In this document: positions 35,291 to 44,409 of the stretch, piece by piece
How the letters are laid out: every line of letters begins with the position of its first letter
How positions within the stretch are numbered: the first letter of the stretch is position 1
From: Anaerolineaceae bacterium
Lineage (GTDB): Bacteria; Chloroflexota; Anaerolineae; Aggregatilineales; Phototrophicaceae
DNA: 64,000 nt
NCBI GenBank assembly: GCA_020634165.1
Contig: JACKCF010000001.1
Span: forward strand, 1,674,001-1,738,000
Direction of reading: 5' to 3'
Translations under genes and position numbers: made by a program
The notes under the pieces: model-generated
The model's input: the letters and a program-made list of their open reading frames with translations, nothing else
What the model was told of the DNA's origin: nothing
The model's database searches: none

Positions 35291-35321
35291 AAAAAGAGCC
35301 GCCCAGGTGGGCAGCTCTTTT
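35291..35321. terminator. Bidirectional intrinsic terminator after the giant surface-protein gene
   Basis: AAAAGAGC (35292-35299) pairs with GCTCTTTT (35314-35321), continuing after one mismatch with GCCC/GGGC around a short loop; both flanks give U-runs. On the minus strand it lies about 90 bp past the stop codon at 35411, beyond the duplicated 3' end, and upstream of gmk. Confidence 0.88.
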
Positions 35322-35335
35322 GTATTGTGGATTGC

Positions 35336-35467
35336 ATCACCGATTTACGGTTCAGCAATCGTGATATCGGTAATCCACCAACTCTCTTTGAAGTTGAACG
35401 GATCACCGATTTACGGTTCAGCAATCGTGATATCGGTAATCCACCAACTCTCTTTGAAGTTGAACGG
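35336..35467 (-). repeat. Exact 66-bp tandem duplication of the 3' end of the giant surface-protein gene
   Basis: Positions 35336-35401 and 35402-35467 are identical over all 66 bases. The gene-proximal copy (35402-35467) encodes the last 18 residues (PFNFKESWWITDITIAEP), the TAA stop at 35411-35413 and 9 bp beyond; the second copy repeats all this downstream of the stop. The unit is 22 codons, so the duplication is in phase but silent, because the first stop is retained. Perfect identity implies a recent slippage or recombination event, or an assembly artefact. Confidence 0.95.
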
Positions 35468-38400
35468 ACTCTGGTTATAGCTCTGGAAGTCGTTCCCCTC
35501 GTCAGGCCCAATAGCATTCTGGCGATCAAAGCGGAACCTCAACGTGATGTACGGATTGCCTGCACCAGCGTATAGCGACAGGTCATGTGCCTTAGGAATC
35601 CACTCTGTTGGAATTTCGCCAACATTGTCTGGCATACCGTTACCGTAGTAGGTTGGATCGTCGAAAGCCACACCAGAGTTGGTGCCGTAGATACGCAAGC
35701 CAACAACCGCACTGCTGGTAGCTTCGTAGTAATCCAGCCAGATTGTGTGTGTACCCGCCGGGATTGTCCGCAGAACCGTTCTGTAGTTAACACCCTGGTT
35801 ACGCCAGTTGTCGATGAGCAGACATGTGCCTGTAAAGGTTGGCGAATCATAGTCAGTATTGGTGCCACCTGTGTCCTCACCACTATGACCTTTGTCCACA
35901 CAGCTTGGGTCAGTCTGGTCATAGTCAACCCAAAGCCGGACGCCATCATCAGCCCAGGTCTCGAAGACAAAGGTCGTCGCCTGGCTTAGTGTAAAGGTCC
36001 TCATAAAGCGGATGGATACATTATCCTGGCCCCATGTGTCAGACACAGCCGGGAAGTCACGTCCGAGTTCGTCACTACCGAATTGATAATCGATGTCTGT
36101 CCCGACTGGAACATTCGCGTAATCTCGGTTGAGGCCCGGCACATTGACACTCCCGTCAAAGTCCAGGTTACGACCTGTGAAGAAGTCAGCGGTCCAATCA
36201 CCAGCCCAGATGCCAGTCGGCGGCGCACCCATGAGGCCGTTTTGTGTCCAACTGAACCCGCCATCTGTACTGACTTCCACAGTTGATCGACCTCGCCAGT
36301 CTTGTTCATAGTACGTGTAGTACTGGACGACAGGATTTATAGCACCAGTCAGGTCGAGTACACCATCAAGCATCAGCGACGAGTTGCTGCGTTGGACGGC
36401 ACCGACATCTTCTGCTTCAGTCTGGCCGTATTCAGGACTATCAGTGAAGGATGTATTGCCGGAAGTACCCTGCGTCATGATGATCGTTTCACCACCGCTG
36501 GACTCGAACCATTGCATTTCAAAGCGATAGGTACAACCGGACTCTAGCAGTGCACGGCCAGTATCCGTCTGATCACCGTGATACGTCCAGTTGTCGATCA
36601 TATTCCATTCGTCTTCAGCCATCGGCATATCTGGTGTCGCCGTGATCGTACAAGGACCACTTGCAACCTCGTAGCGCATGCGGACGCCGTCATCACTGAT
36701 CGTCTGGAACAGGTACAGCCCTGGCTCGATCTGACCGCCGATAGAGGATGGACCAACCAGTGCTGTGGCCGCTTGCCAACGACCAGCGATATAGTTGGAG
36801 TCAAGGTCCGCCGCACCAGGCTGCGCCCGCATCGCCTGATAGTCAGGATAGACGATGAAGTTATCAAAGTTGACGAAGCTATAACTATTGCTGTTATTTG
36901 GCAGTGGCGTTCCGTCGAAGTACCAATCTGCACAGCGATCAGTGCTTCCTCGGCCCATTGGGCAGCCCACATCACTTAAGTTGACGAATTCACGCCGCCA
37001 GGTTAACTGACCCAGACCAGACGTTGGGCTTTGGCCACGGCCAAAGGTCTGGCTGATGCCCCAGATACCTTCAGGAATCCAGTTGCGCAGGTTCCGTGCC
37101 CGGTCAAAGAGGGACCCTTCAGTAATATCACGATCAATCACGAAGACTTCAGGATCATTATATTCGACACGCACTTCATCGATATACCAGCCATCCCATT
37201 CTGTGCCACCGTACAGGGAATCCAGTACAAACCGGATGCGGATCAGGCGACCTTCGCCTGTACCGCCGCCCTTGGCAAACTGGGACAGATCAACGCGCTC
37301 GTACTGCCAGGTGTAGGTGCGTCGCTGGCTCAGTTCCTGCCAGACCACATTCCATTCACTCCAGCCGTAGTTCTTCTCATAGCACTGTGCGTAGCCGTTA
37401 CGGCAGTAATTCATCAAGCTGTCGTCGGCATACTTATCAGGTTCAAAGTAAGCGACTTCAACACGCGCCTTATGGTTGCTGCCGATGGCGAAGCGTGACC
37501 AGAAATCGAGCATTGGGACATCTGCGGCATCCACGCCACGTAGGTCAATCCAGGTTGCCAGCTCAATCACCTGGAAGGCGTCTTCTGCTGTCGCAAACGC
37601 AGGATCAGAGATGCTTGACCCATCCTGGAATGGTGGGGCAGCTGCCTGACCTTGTGGACTATCATGGAAGCTCGACGTGCCGCCGCGACTTGCCCAGTTA
37701 ATGGATTGCCACTCGCCACCAATGTACCAGTATTGGTCATCAGGGTCGCTCGTTGTGTCAATACCATCGTAGAAGACCACACCACTACCTGCACCAAGAA
37801 TGTTTCCATTGCTGTCAGTTGGGGTCGTAGATGGGCTCCACAAGCGCCACGCAGTAGTATTACGCTCCCGCATACGGATATCATCGATATAGTGACCGTC
37901 TGAACGATTACTGCCATCCGTGTCGAAGCTGAAGCGGATCAGAATATCATCATCATTCGGGTCACCCGGGATATCCTCACTGGTGAGAATGTCCATCATC
38001 GGTTTCAGGTTGACCTCAACACGCTCCCATGTCGTCTGGACACGTGTCTCACGATCCGTATTGGTCGTTCTGGTCTGCATACCTTCGACATAGGCCCACA
38101 ACTGCCGCCAATCGGAATCTGTCTCGCTGGCTCGGCGCCATTCGACGAAGAGATCATCGTTATTTTCGATTCTGCGCCACCAATAGAACTCTAGCATCGG
38201 CTCAATCGGTGTAGGATCAGGCGTTGTACAACCAGATACGGAGCATGCGGACGAGCGGACGTTCGTTGGTGAATCCATGAACATATCGAACGCATACTTG
38301 GTGACTAAGTTGTAGAGCGAATTGTTATTGTAGTTACCGCCTGGTGTATCGGTATAGCTGTAGCCTGGGCTGCCCGTTGGTGGCCAGTGACCACCTTCTA

Positions 38401-40792
38401 CACGACCCCAGTCGCCTTCCCAGTCACGGATTGATGTCACATCATCAACATCATCATAGAACGGATAGGGGAGGAAGCGATCACCACCGGTGCGTTCTAG
38501 CTGGATTTCATCAATCCACCAGCCGTTGTCCTCGACAGCGTCGTTACGCATGATGAGCGCGAAGCGCAAACGGAACCGTGTAACGCCCAGATCGACCAGC
38601 GGTTGCAACGAAATTTCCGTTGAAGTCATCTGACCATTTGTAATCGCACCGGAGTTCGTCCGATCAAGCAGCACACCACCTGCGGGTAACGAAGCATCGC
38701 CTGGTAGGGGTTGCCAGTTGACGGTACCCAGGCCAAAGGACGTATTCGGATCAGCCGTTACACCATCGGTTGTGTACTGTACTTCCAGACCGGTATGGCT
38801 GTTCACCAGATATTTATGCCAGAAGGTCAGCATCGGGTTGCCCGTGTCGCCCTCAAGGTCGGAAATACCGCGTGCGTCATTCAGATCGACAATGCCATTG
38901 AACTCGATAGAGTGGACACGAACATCGTCGTTGGTTTCGCCGACGGGGTTGCGATATTCCGTAAATGCGCTGGAATTGCGTCCTGGACTTTCGTGCCAGG
39001 CCATGCCACTACCGAGCGCACTCTCTGTCGTTAGTTCCCAGTGCCCGCTGGTGATGAAGTCATCTGCTTCAGCGGCATCGTTCAACTGCCAGCGCTGTGA
39101 CGTATAAAACGTATCGCGCGGAGTAGAGTCAATCCTGAGCGTATCGAGATACCAGCGATTGACCTCAGTTGAGTTGTTGTTTTGGATACCAAAACGCAGG
39201 GCCACACGTTTACCAACAAAAGATGTCAGATCTATCGTGTTGTGCGTCCAGTTGTAGTTATAGGTTGATCCATCGTGCAGGCTGATCGGTGTCCAGTTCA
39301 GCGAACTGCGATTACCGCTCGCCAGATAGGCATCGTAGTCACCGACTTCGACCCAACCGGAAACGCCAGCTCGCATATCCCAGATGTCCCAGAACGTCAG
39401 TTTGACATCTGTCATCGTCGCTGGGATCAACACACTACCACGCAGTTCAAGATAGCAGCGATTGCCAGGTGGGAAGGGGGCGCCATCAGCGTACTCATCC
39501 CACATATAGTCAAGCGTATCCGGCAGTTTGCTGCTTTCACGGTTATACCAACCGCATGTCGTTGAGCCTGCCACAGGGTTGCCTGCGTTGTTAACAGCGG
39601 TGTCATCAGGATTAATCTTGAGGTCGGAATTATTGATGACCACATTCAGGCTAGCATCGCCCTGGTAGTCATAATAATCGACCTGGATGAAGTACAGACC
39701 AGCCGGTACCGTACGTTTGATGTTAAACAGACTCGACGGACCCGCATTGTGGACCCACCCGTCAACAATCAAACACTCGTCAGGTGCACTCGCTGCTGGG
39801 TCTGTAATGGGGTTGTAGCCCAGGCTTGCATCATCATAAATCGTCCACCGACCAGGTGCACTGGAAAAGTCCACGCCTGGGCCGCCCGGAGTGGTGCCTG
39901 TACCAGAGCAGCTTCCTGCGCCTGAGATGCTGTCAACCACATCGCTGCCACCATAACGACCACCATAGATCCAGATTCGGACGCCATCGTCCACTTGTGG
40001 AATGTTGATATTTAGCGTCACTTTGTCAGTAACATCTGGGTTAACCCAGATTGGCTTACGATAGGAAACACTCCAGCCATTCGCGTTCGTTACATGCGTG
40101 GTTGGGGTACCTGTTCCCCAGTCAAATTCAAGCTTGTTGCGATGCTGACCCGGCAGTTGGTAATTATATAGCCGATCAACTTCAGGACTCGACAGGGTGC
40201 CATTATTGTAATAGAAACCCAGCCAATCTTCGGAACCCGTGTAGAACGAGTCATCCAGACGCCAGTGAACGAATTCTTCTTGATTTGCTGAATCCGTCCA
40301 TGGGGCTGTAAAGGAAAAATCCACAGCCGTTGGCGAAGGCTCTGGCGTATCGGATGGGATCGGCGTTGGCGAGACAATCGTTGCCGTTGGCTCTAGCGTT
40401 GGGCCAGGTACTGACGTATTCGTTGGGGGAGGCAGCGTACGTGTCGGTAGCGGGAGGTCCTCTGGTGTCTGCTGTGCGACCCAGGTCACGGTCAGCCAGA
40501 ATTCTTCTGCACTAGGCATCTCCGCCAGCTCTTCTCCAGGAGTGCCGCTAGTCTGTCGACAGCCCCACTCGCCAGTGAGTGGGTCCTGCCCATACTCGGC
40601 TTTGAGGTCGTCGGGTGTATCTCCTTGCACGAGGTTGAGGGCAACCTGGCAGAAGACATTACCCAGTACAGGGCCAGACGCGCGAACAGCGACCCCAAAC
40701 GAAATAATCAGGAGTACAGCAATCAAAGCATATTCAACCAATGCCTGACCGCGCTCATGATGGTGTGCAAACCTAAGTTTTGATTGTTTCAT
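35411..40792 (-). CDS. Giant surface protein with class III pilin leader, PA14-like and beta-sandwich modules
   Basis: Protein of 1793 aa. The N-terminus has a basic leader followed by RGQALVEYALIAVLLIIS (from about residue 14), the class III (Flp/TadE) prepilin motif: cleavage after Gly, Glu at +5, Tyr at +6, then a hydrophobic helix. A Pro/Thr-rich stalk spans about residues 113-157. The exposed part contains three PA14-like domains (about 180-390, a central one around VRMRYEVASGPC, and one near the C-terminus with ADDGVRLWVDYDQ) and about five beta-sandwich modules, each ending in a W-[YW]-[IL]-D-[ED]-type strand. Start: GGGGAG lies 5 nt before the ATG at 40792. It is probably an adhesin or carbohydrate-binding surface fibre. 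No tad assembly genes are in the window. Confidence 0.85.
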   Translation of the reverse strand: MKQSKLRFAHHHERGQALVEYALIAVLLIISFGVAVRASGPVLGNVFCQVALNLVQGDTPDDLKAEYGQDPLTGEWGCRQTSGTPGEELAEMPSAEEFWLTVTWVAQQTPEDLPLPTRTLPPPTNTSVPGPTLEPTATIVSPTPIPSDTPEPSPTAVDFSFTAPWTDSANQEEFVHWRLDDSFYTGSEDWLGFYYNNGTLSSPEVDRLYNYQLPGQHRNKLEFDWGTGTPTTHVTNANGWSVSYRKPIWVNPDVTDKVTLNINIPQVDDGVRIWIYGGRYGGSDVVDSISGAGSCSGTGTTPGGPGVDFSSAPGRWTIYDDASLGYNPITDPAASAPDECLIVDGWVHNAGPSSLFNIKRTVPAGLYFIQVDYYDYQGDASLNVVINNSDLKINPDDTAVNNAGNPVAGSTTCGWYNRESSKLPDTLDYMWDEYADGAPFPPGNRCYLELRGSVLIPATMTDVKLTFWDIWDMRAGVSGWVEVGDYDAYLASGNRSSLNWTPISLHDGSTYNYNWTHNTIDLTSFVGKRVALRFGIQNNNSTEVNRWYLDTLRIDSTPRDTFYTSQRWQLNDAAEADDFITSGHWELTTESALGSGMAWHESPGRNSSAFTEYRNPVGETNDDVRVHSIEFNGIVDLNDARGISDLEGDTGNPMLTFWHKYLVNSHTGLEVQYTTDGVTADPNTSFGLGTVNWQPLPGDASLPAGGVLLDRTNSGAITNGQMTSTEISLQPLVDLGVTRFRLRFALIMRNDAVEDNGWWIDEIQLERTGGDRFLPYPFYDDVDDVTSIRDWEGDWGRVEGGHWPPTGSPGYSYTDTPGGNYNNNSLYNLVTKYAFDMFMDSPTNVRSSACSVSGCTTPDPTPIEPMLEFYWWRRIENNDDLFVEWRRASETDSDWRQLWAYVEGMQTRTTNTDRETRVQTTWERVEVNLKPMMDILTSEDIPGDPNDDDILIRFSFDTDGSNRSDGHYIDDIRMRERNTTAWRLWSPSTTPTDSNGNILGAGSGVVFYDGIDTTSDPDDQYWYIGGEWQSINWASRGGTSSFHDSPQGQAAAPPFQDGSSISDPAFATAEDAFQVIELATWIDLRGVDAADVPMLDFWSRFAIGSNHKARVEVAYFEPDKYADDSLMNYCRNGYAQCYEKNYGWSEWNVVWQELSQRRTYTWQYERVDLSQFAKGGGTGEGRLIRIRFVLDSLYGGTEWDGWYIDEVRVEYNDPEVFVIDRDITEGSLFDRARNLRNWIPEGIWGISQTFGRGQSPTSGLGQLTWRREFVNLSDVGCPMGRGSTDRCADWYFDGTPLPNNSNSYSFVNFDNFIVYPDYQAMRAQPGAADLDSNYIAGRWQAATALVGPSSIGGQIEPGLYLFQTISDDGVRMRYEVASGPCTITATPDMPMAEDEWNMIDNWTYHGDQTDTGRALLESGCTYRFEMQWFESSGGETIIMTQGTSGNTSFTDSPEYGQTEAEDVGAVQRSNSSLMLDGVLDLTGAINPVVQYYTYYEQDWRGRSTVEVSTDGGFSWTQNGLMGAPPTGIWAGDWTADFFTGRNLDFDGSVNVPGLNRDYANVPVGTDIDYQFGSDELGRDFPAVSDTWGQDNVSIRFMRTFTLSQATTFVFETWADDGVRLWVDYDQTDPSCVDKGHSGEDTGGTNTDYDSPTFTGTCLLIDNWRNQGVNYRTVLRTIPAGTHTIWLDYYEATSSAVVGLRIYGTNSGVAFDDPTYYGNGMPDNVGEIPTEWIPKAHDLSLYAGAGNPYITLRFRFDRQNAIGPDEGNDFQSYNQSPFNFKESWWITDITIAEP

Positions 40793-41055
40793 AGTGCTCC
40801 CCTGTATACACGGGCTGCAAGAATCTCTTTTTATGCTTATCACTATGCTGTTTATACTACCTGAAAATAACAACACGGTGGGTTTAAGTCTTGTTCTGAG
40901 TTGTATGAATGCCTTGACAACCTGCTCGTTACTCTTAATGTAACACTCGGCAGGGATCGAATAGGGGCTTTGTAACTAGATGACTGACCGATTTTGATCG
41001 ACAATGTGAGGAGCAGCATTCTTATGAATTATTATGTAAGGAGTCTTTTTACATC

Positions 41056-41937
41056 ATGACAGCAACAATCATCGATGGACGGCAAGTCGCCGACAAAATG
41101 CAAGCAGAAATCACGGAGCAGGCCGCCGCATTCGAGGAAAAACAGGGTTATCCACCTGGTTTAGGCGTAATCCTGGTCGGGGAAGACCCCGCATCACAGA
41201 TGTACGTCCGCATGAAGCGTCGGGCTTGTAAGCGCGCGGGCATACATTCCATCGCAATTGACCTGCCTGCTACCGCTACCCAGGATGAGGTCTTGCAGGC
41301 CGTTAAATCCCTGAATGATGATCCACATATTCATGGCATACTGGTTCAATTGCCGATGCCAGATCATATTGACGAAGAAACCGTCCTCAGCGCTGTGAGT
41401 CTCGACAAAGATGTTGATGGCTTCCACCCCATTAATATCGGTGCACTGGCGATGAAAGGCCGTACCCCAACCTTTACGCCGGCCACACCCACGGGCTGCA
41501 TGGTCCTGATTGACGAAGTTGGCGTGGACCCCAGCGGTAAGCAAGCGGTTGTACTTGGCCGCAGCAACATTGTTGGTCTGCCGGCTGCCTTAATGCTCAT
41601 TAAAGCCAATGCCACAGTAACTGTCTGTCACAGTCGCACCCCTGATATCGTTGCCGAGGTTCGCAAAGCCGATATTGTCATTGCCGCGATTGGTCGTGCT
41701 AACTACGTTAAGGGCGACTGGATCAAACCAGGGGCGGTCATTATCGACGTGGGCACCAACAAAATTGATGACCCTGATAGTGAGAACGGCTATAAGTGGG
41801 TCGGTGACGTCGATTTTGAGGCAGCCAAAGACATCGCAGGCGCGATTACGATCGTTCCTGGCGGCGTCGGACCCATGACTATCACTATGCTGCTGAGTAA
41901 TACGATGAAGGCTGCGCAGCGTTTAGCACAGAAGTAG
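41056..41937 (+). CDS. folD: Bifunctional methylenetetrahydrofolate dehydrogenase/cyclohydrolase
   Basis: Interconverts 5,10-methylene- and 10-formyl-tetrahydrofolate through NADP-dependent oxidation and cyclohydrolysis, supplying one-carbon units for purines and formylmethionine. The N-terminal domain contains GEDPASQMYVRMKRRAC with the catalytic Lys; LVQLPMPDHID and DKDVDGFHPINIG are signature segments, and the C-terminal Rossmann motif reads VVLGRSNIVGLP. The PGGVGPMTITMLLSNT tail is typical. Length (293 aa) is normal. AAGGAG lies 12 nt before the ATG, a long spacing. It opens the plus-strand half of the window, followed after 26 bp by the amidohydrolase gene. Confidence 0.97.
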   Translation: MTATIIDGRQVADKMQAEITEQAAAFEEKQGYPPGLGVILVGEDPASQMYVRMKRRACKRAGIHSIAIDLPATATQDEVLQAVKSLNDDPHIHGILVQLPMPDHIDEETVLSAVSLDKDVDGFHPINIGALAMKGRTPTFTPATPTGCMVLIDEVGVDPSGKQAVVLGRSNIVGLPAALMLIKANATVTVCHSRTPDIVAEVRKADIVIAAIGRANYVKGDWIKPGAVIIDVGTNKIDDPDSENGYKWVGDVDFEAAKDIAGAITIVPGGVGPMTITMLLSNTMKAAQRLAQK

Positions 41938-41963
41938 CTGTTACACACGCTACAATAGGAAAA

Positions 41964-43340
41964 ATGCTTCAACAGAAAGGGCCTTCGTTGACCACAAAAC
42001 TGCTTAAGAACATTCATACCCTGGCCACGATGGATGATGACTTCACGGAGTTGAAGGACGCCGCCATCTTCATCCGTGACAATGTCATCGAAGCGGTAGG
42101 TGCGCTGGCGGATATGCCGGAGCAGACGGCGGATGAGGTTGTTGACCTGTCGCGCCACGTCGTCATCCCTGGTTTGGTAAATACGCATCATCACATGTTC
42201 CAAAGCCTGACGCGCGTCATCGCCCAGGATAAAGAGCTGTTCGACTGGTTGGTGACGCTCTATCCCATCTGGCGTAATCTGCGGAGTGAGCACATTAACG
42301 TATCTGCCAAGTTGGCAATGGCTGAACTCATCCTGTCCGGTTGCACCACCTCCAGCGATCATCTCTATATCTATCCCAACGATGTCACCATTGAAGATGA
42401 AATTCGCGCCTCGCAGGAAATCGGTATGCGTTTCCATGCTGCACGTGGCTCCATGAGCCTTGGCGAGAGTAAGGGCGGTCTGCCGCCCGATGCAGTCGTA
42501 GAGGATGAAGCCGACATCCTGCGCATCACGCGCAACATCATCGAAGAACACCATGATGCTTCGCGTTATGCCATGCTGCGTATCGTCGTCGCACCGTGTT
42601 CGCCTTTTACTGTGACCAAGGACCTGATGAAAGAGGCCGCTGATCTGGCGCGCAGCTATGGCGTCAACCTGCACACCCATCTGGCGGAAAATGTCAAAGA
42701 CATTGATTTCAGCCTGGATATGTTTGGCCAGCGCCCCGGCGATTATGCTGAAGATGTCGGCTGGGTAGGGCATGATGTCTGGCACGCCCATTGTGTCCAG
42801 CTTGATGCCGCTGAAATTGGCCTGTTCGCTCGCACTGGAACGGGCGTCTGCCACTGCCCAAGCTCGAATATGCGCTTGGCATCCGGTATCGCGCCCATTC
42901 GTTCGATGCTCGATAGCAATGTCAAAGTCGGCCTGGGCGTAGATGGTTCCGCCTCAAATGACAGTGGCCACCTCCTTAATGAAGCGCGCTTGGCGATGTT
43001 GCTGCAGCGTGTGAAGGGCGATCCGGCTGCACTCAGCGCCCGTGAAGCCTTATATATCGCGACGCGCGGTGGGGCCTCGGTCCTGGGTCGTGACGACATT
43101 GGTATGTTGGCTCCTGGTATGGCCGCCGACATCGTCGCTTATAACATTGATCAGGTAGCTTTTGCGGGCGCACTCCACGATCCGGTTGCTGCGCTGACTT
43201 TCTGCCAGTCGATCAATGCCAACCATGTCTGGATCAATGGCCGCAACGTCGTCCGTGATGGCCACCTGACCACGCTTGACCTGCCTGTGCTGGTCGAGTC
43301 ACACAATCGGCTGTCTCAACAGCTTATCAACGGGGCCTGA
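41964..43340 (+). CDS. 8-oxoguanine-deaminase-like amidohydrolase
   Basis: Metal-dependent amidohydrolase of the ATZ/TRZ/cytosine-deaminase type (458 aa), most similar by eye to bacterial 8-oxoguanine deaminases. The metal site includes NTHHHMFQSLTR (His-75/His-77), HTHLAEN and HAHCVQLD, and Asp in GLGVDGSASNDSG. The composite pattern H-V-V-I-P-G-L-V-N-T-H-H-H followed by LF-W-L-LYP-W is characteristic of the 8-oxoguanine deaminase branch. It may deaminate 8-oxoguanine to urate or act on a related purine. Proximity to YgeY, YgeW, carbamate kinase and SsnA genes supports a purine-salvage or catabolic role. The Nudix gene begins 1 bp after its stop. Confidence 0.82.
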   Translation: MLQQKGPSLTTKLLKNIHTLATMDDDFTELKDAAIFIRDNVIEAVGALADMPEQTADEVVDLSRHVVIPGLVNTHHHMFQSLTRVIAQDKELFDWLVTLYPIWRNLRSEHINVSAKLAMAELILSGCTTSSDHLYIYPNDVTIEDEIRASQEIGMRFHAARGSMSLGESKGGLPPDAVVEDEADILRITRNIIEEHHDASRYAMLRIVVAPCSPFTVTKDLMKEAADLARSYGVNLHTHLAENVKDIDFSLDMFGQRPGDYAEDVGWVGHDVWHAHCVQLDAAEIGLFARTGTGVCHCPSSNMRLASGIAPIRSMLDSNVKVGLGVDGSASNDSGHLLNEARLAMLLQRVKGDPAALSAREALYIATRGGASVLGRDDIGMLAPGMAADIVAYNIDQVAFAGALHDPVAALTFCQSINANHVWINGRNVVRDGHLTTLDLPVLVESHNRLSQQLINGA

Positions 43341-43341
43341 G

Positions 43342-44205
43342 ATGGCGTCAATGCACTTAGGAGTAGCCTGTGCGGTCATCGATGATGATGGCCGCATTTT
43401 GTTGTCTCGTCGTGGCGATTTTGATGTCTGGAACCTGCCGACAGGGCGTCTCGATAGTGGGGAAACCCTGGCCCATGCTGCCGAACGGGAAGTTTTTGAA
43501 GAAACAGGCATCGAATGTCAGATCGAACGCCCGCTTGGCCTGTACTTCCAGCAGGGCAGGCAGCGCCTGAACACACTCTTTCTGGCGAGTCCTGTGGGTG
43601 GCCAACTGCACCAGCGCACCGATGAGACCACCGCCAACCGCTTCTTTGCACCCGATGATTTGCCGGATAACATCTTCGGTGATTTCATGATTGACCATGT
43701 TTATCAGGGTGGAACGCATCTGTTTACATTGGAAACGCCGCCGGAAGTCCTGCGAGAGGTCCGGCGTAAACTGGCTATTCGCTGGGTGTTCAACCTCTTG
43801 CGCGGCAAACCAGAACCCTCCTGGCCGAATATGGACGTCAACGCCGCCCTCATCATTCAGGATACCAGCGGCCAGCGAGTAGCGACGGTCCCCATTAACA
43901 ATGAACAGTGGATACTGCGCGCGCCCCTCAAAGGCGATTTTGCTCCCTGGCAGCTACTTGCGAACCAACTGAATGAGCAGTGCAATTGGCACGATCTGCA
44001 TATCGATTGGGTTGGCCTGGTGCAGAATCCGTCTGTAGACAGAGTGCTTTTCGTATTTCGCAGCATCGTGCCAGATGACTGGTTCTGCTCCCAACTACGC
44101 TGGACCTATCTGGCATCTGGTGACATCCTGCCTCTGGACCGCAGCTACATCGACCTTACTCGCGAACAGCCCGATGCCATTTGGACCATCATCCACGACC
44201 ACTAA
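43342..44205 (+). CDS. Nudix hydrolase with long C-terminal extension
   Basis: The N-terminal Nudix domain (about residues 1-140) hydrolyses a nucleoside-diphosphate-X bond. The complete box GRLDSGETLAHAAEREVFEETGI is split here as residues 35-46 and 47-57, with the metal-binding REVFEE helix intact. The following 140 residues form an unassigned domain with WILRAPLKGDFAPW and DWFCSQLRWTYL. The ATG at 43342 is chosen, 1 bp after the TGA of the amidohydrolase gene, implying coupled translation. Pairing with an 8-oxoguanine deaminase suggests sanitising or recycling oxidised purine nucleotides, which is inference only. Confidence 0.82.
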   Translation: MASMHLGVACAVIDDDGRILLSRRGDFDVWNLPTGRLDSGETLAHAAEREVFEETGIECQIERPLGLYFQQGRQRLNTLFLASPVGGQLHQRTDETTANRFFAPDDLPDNIFGDFMIDHVYQGGTHLFTLETPPEVLREVRRKLAIRWVFNLLRGKPEPSWPNMDVNAALIIQDTSGQRVATVPINNEQWILRAPLKGDFAPWQLLANQLNEQCNWHDLHIDWVGLVQNPSVDRVLFVFRSIVPDDWFCSQLRWTYLASGDILPLDRSYIDLTREQPDAIWTIIHDH

Positions 44206-44258
44206 CTTACTTTGCAGGCCCATCGCTTTTGAGTAGGTCGTCGCATTGCAATATGTTT

Positions 44259-44283
44259 CGTAGGGGCGCAATATATTGCGCCC
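44259..44283. repeat. Dispersed palindromic repeat, copy 1
   Basis: The motif CGTAGGGGCGCAA...TTGCGCCC contains a perfect 20-bp palindrome at 44264-44283. A near-identical copy lies at 50193-50217, and a shorter related hairpin at 47484-47511. All are intergenic, so this is a REP-like family or a mobile terminator module. Confidence 0.75.
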
Positions 44284-44344
44284 ATTGTGGTCCATACTTT
44301 GGGCACGACCTATAGCGACCATGTGCGCATACACCACTAGGGTT

Positions 44345-44350
44345 TATAAT
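44345..44350 (+). promoter_or_regulatory. Predicted -10 element upstream of ygeY
   Basis: A perfect TATAAT lies 60 bp before the YgeY start. The -35 position (around 44322) is weak, so the promoter may need an activator. Prediction only. Confidence 0.4.
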
Positions 44351-44409
44351 GGCCCGCCTGACCAAAATAATTTTTACTTACTTTTCCTACCCAGGAAGGA
44401 CTGTTCCTC

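Noticed and set aside
35336..35467. CRISPR-like direct repeat
   Set aside because: Only two copies, abutting with no spacer, one of them inside a coding region; a tandem duplication, not an array.
35131..35529. Minus-strand frame containing a repeated STSKRVGGLPISRLLNRK segment
   Set aside because: The peptide repeat is only another-frame reading of the 66-bp DNA duplication at the end of the giant surface gene and of the neighbouring terminator; no ribosome site or family match.
40914..40942. TTGACA followed by TAATGT as a folD promoter
   Set aside because: The -35 is perfect, but the -10 matches only about half the consensus and the leader would be over 100 nt, so it is not reported as a feature.
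41790..42854. Minus-strand open frame of 354 codons opposite the 8-oxoguanine-deaminase-like gene
   Set aside because: Shadow of a well-supported amidohydrolase; no domain seen.
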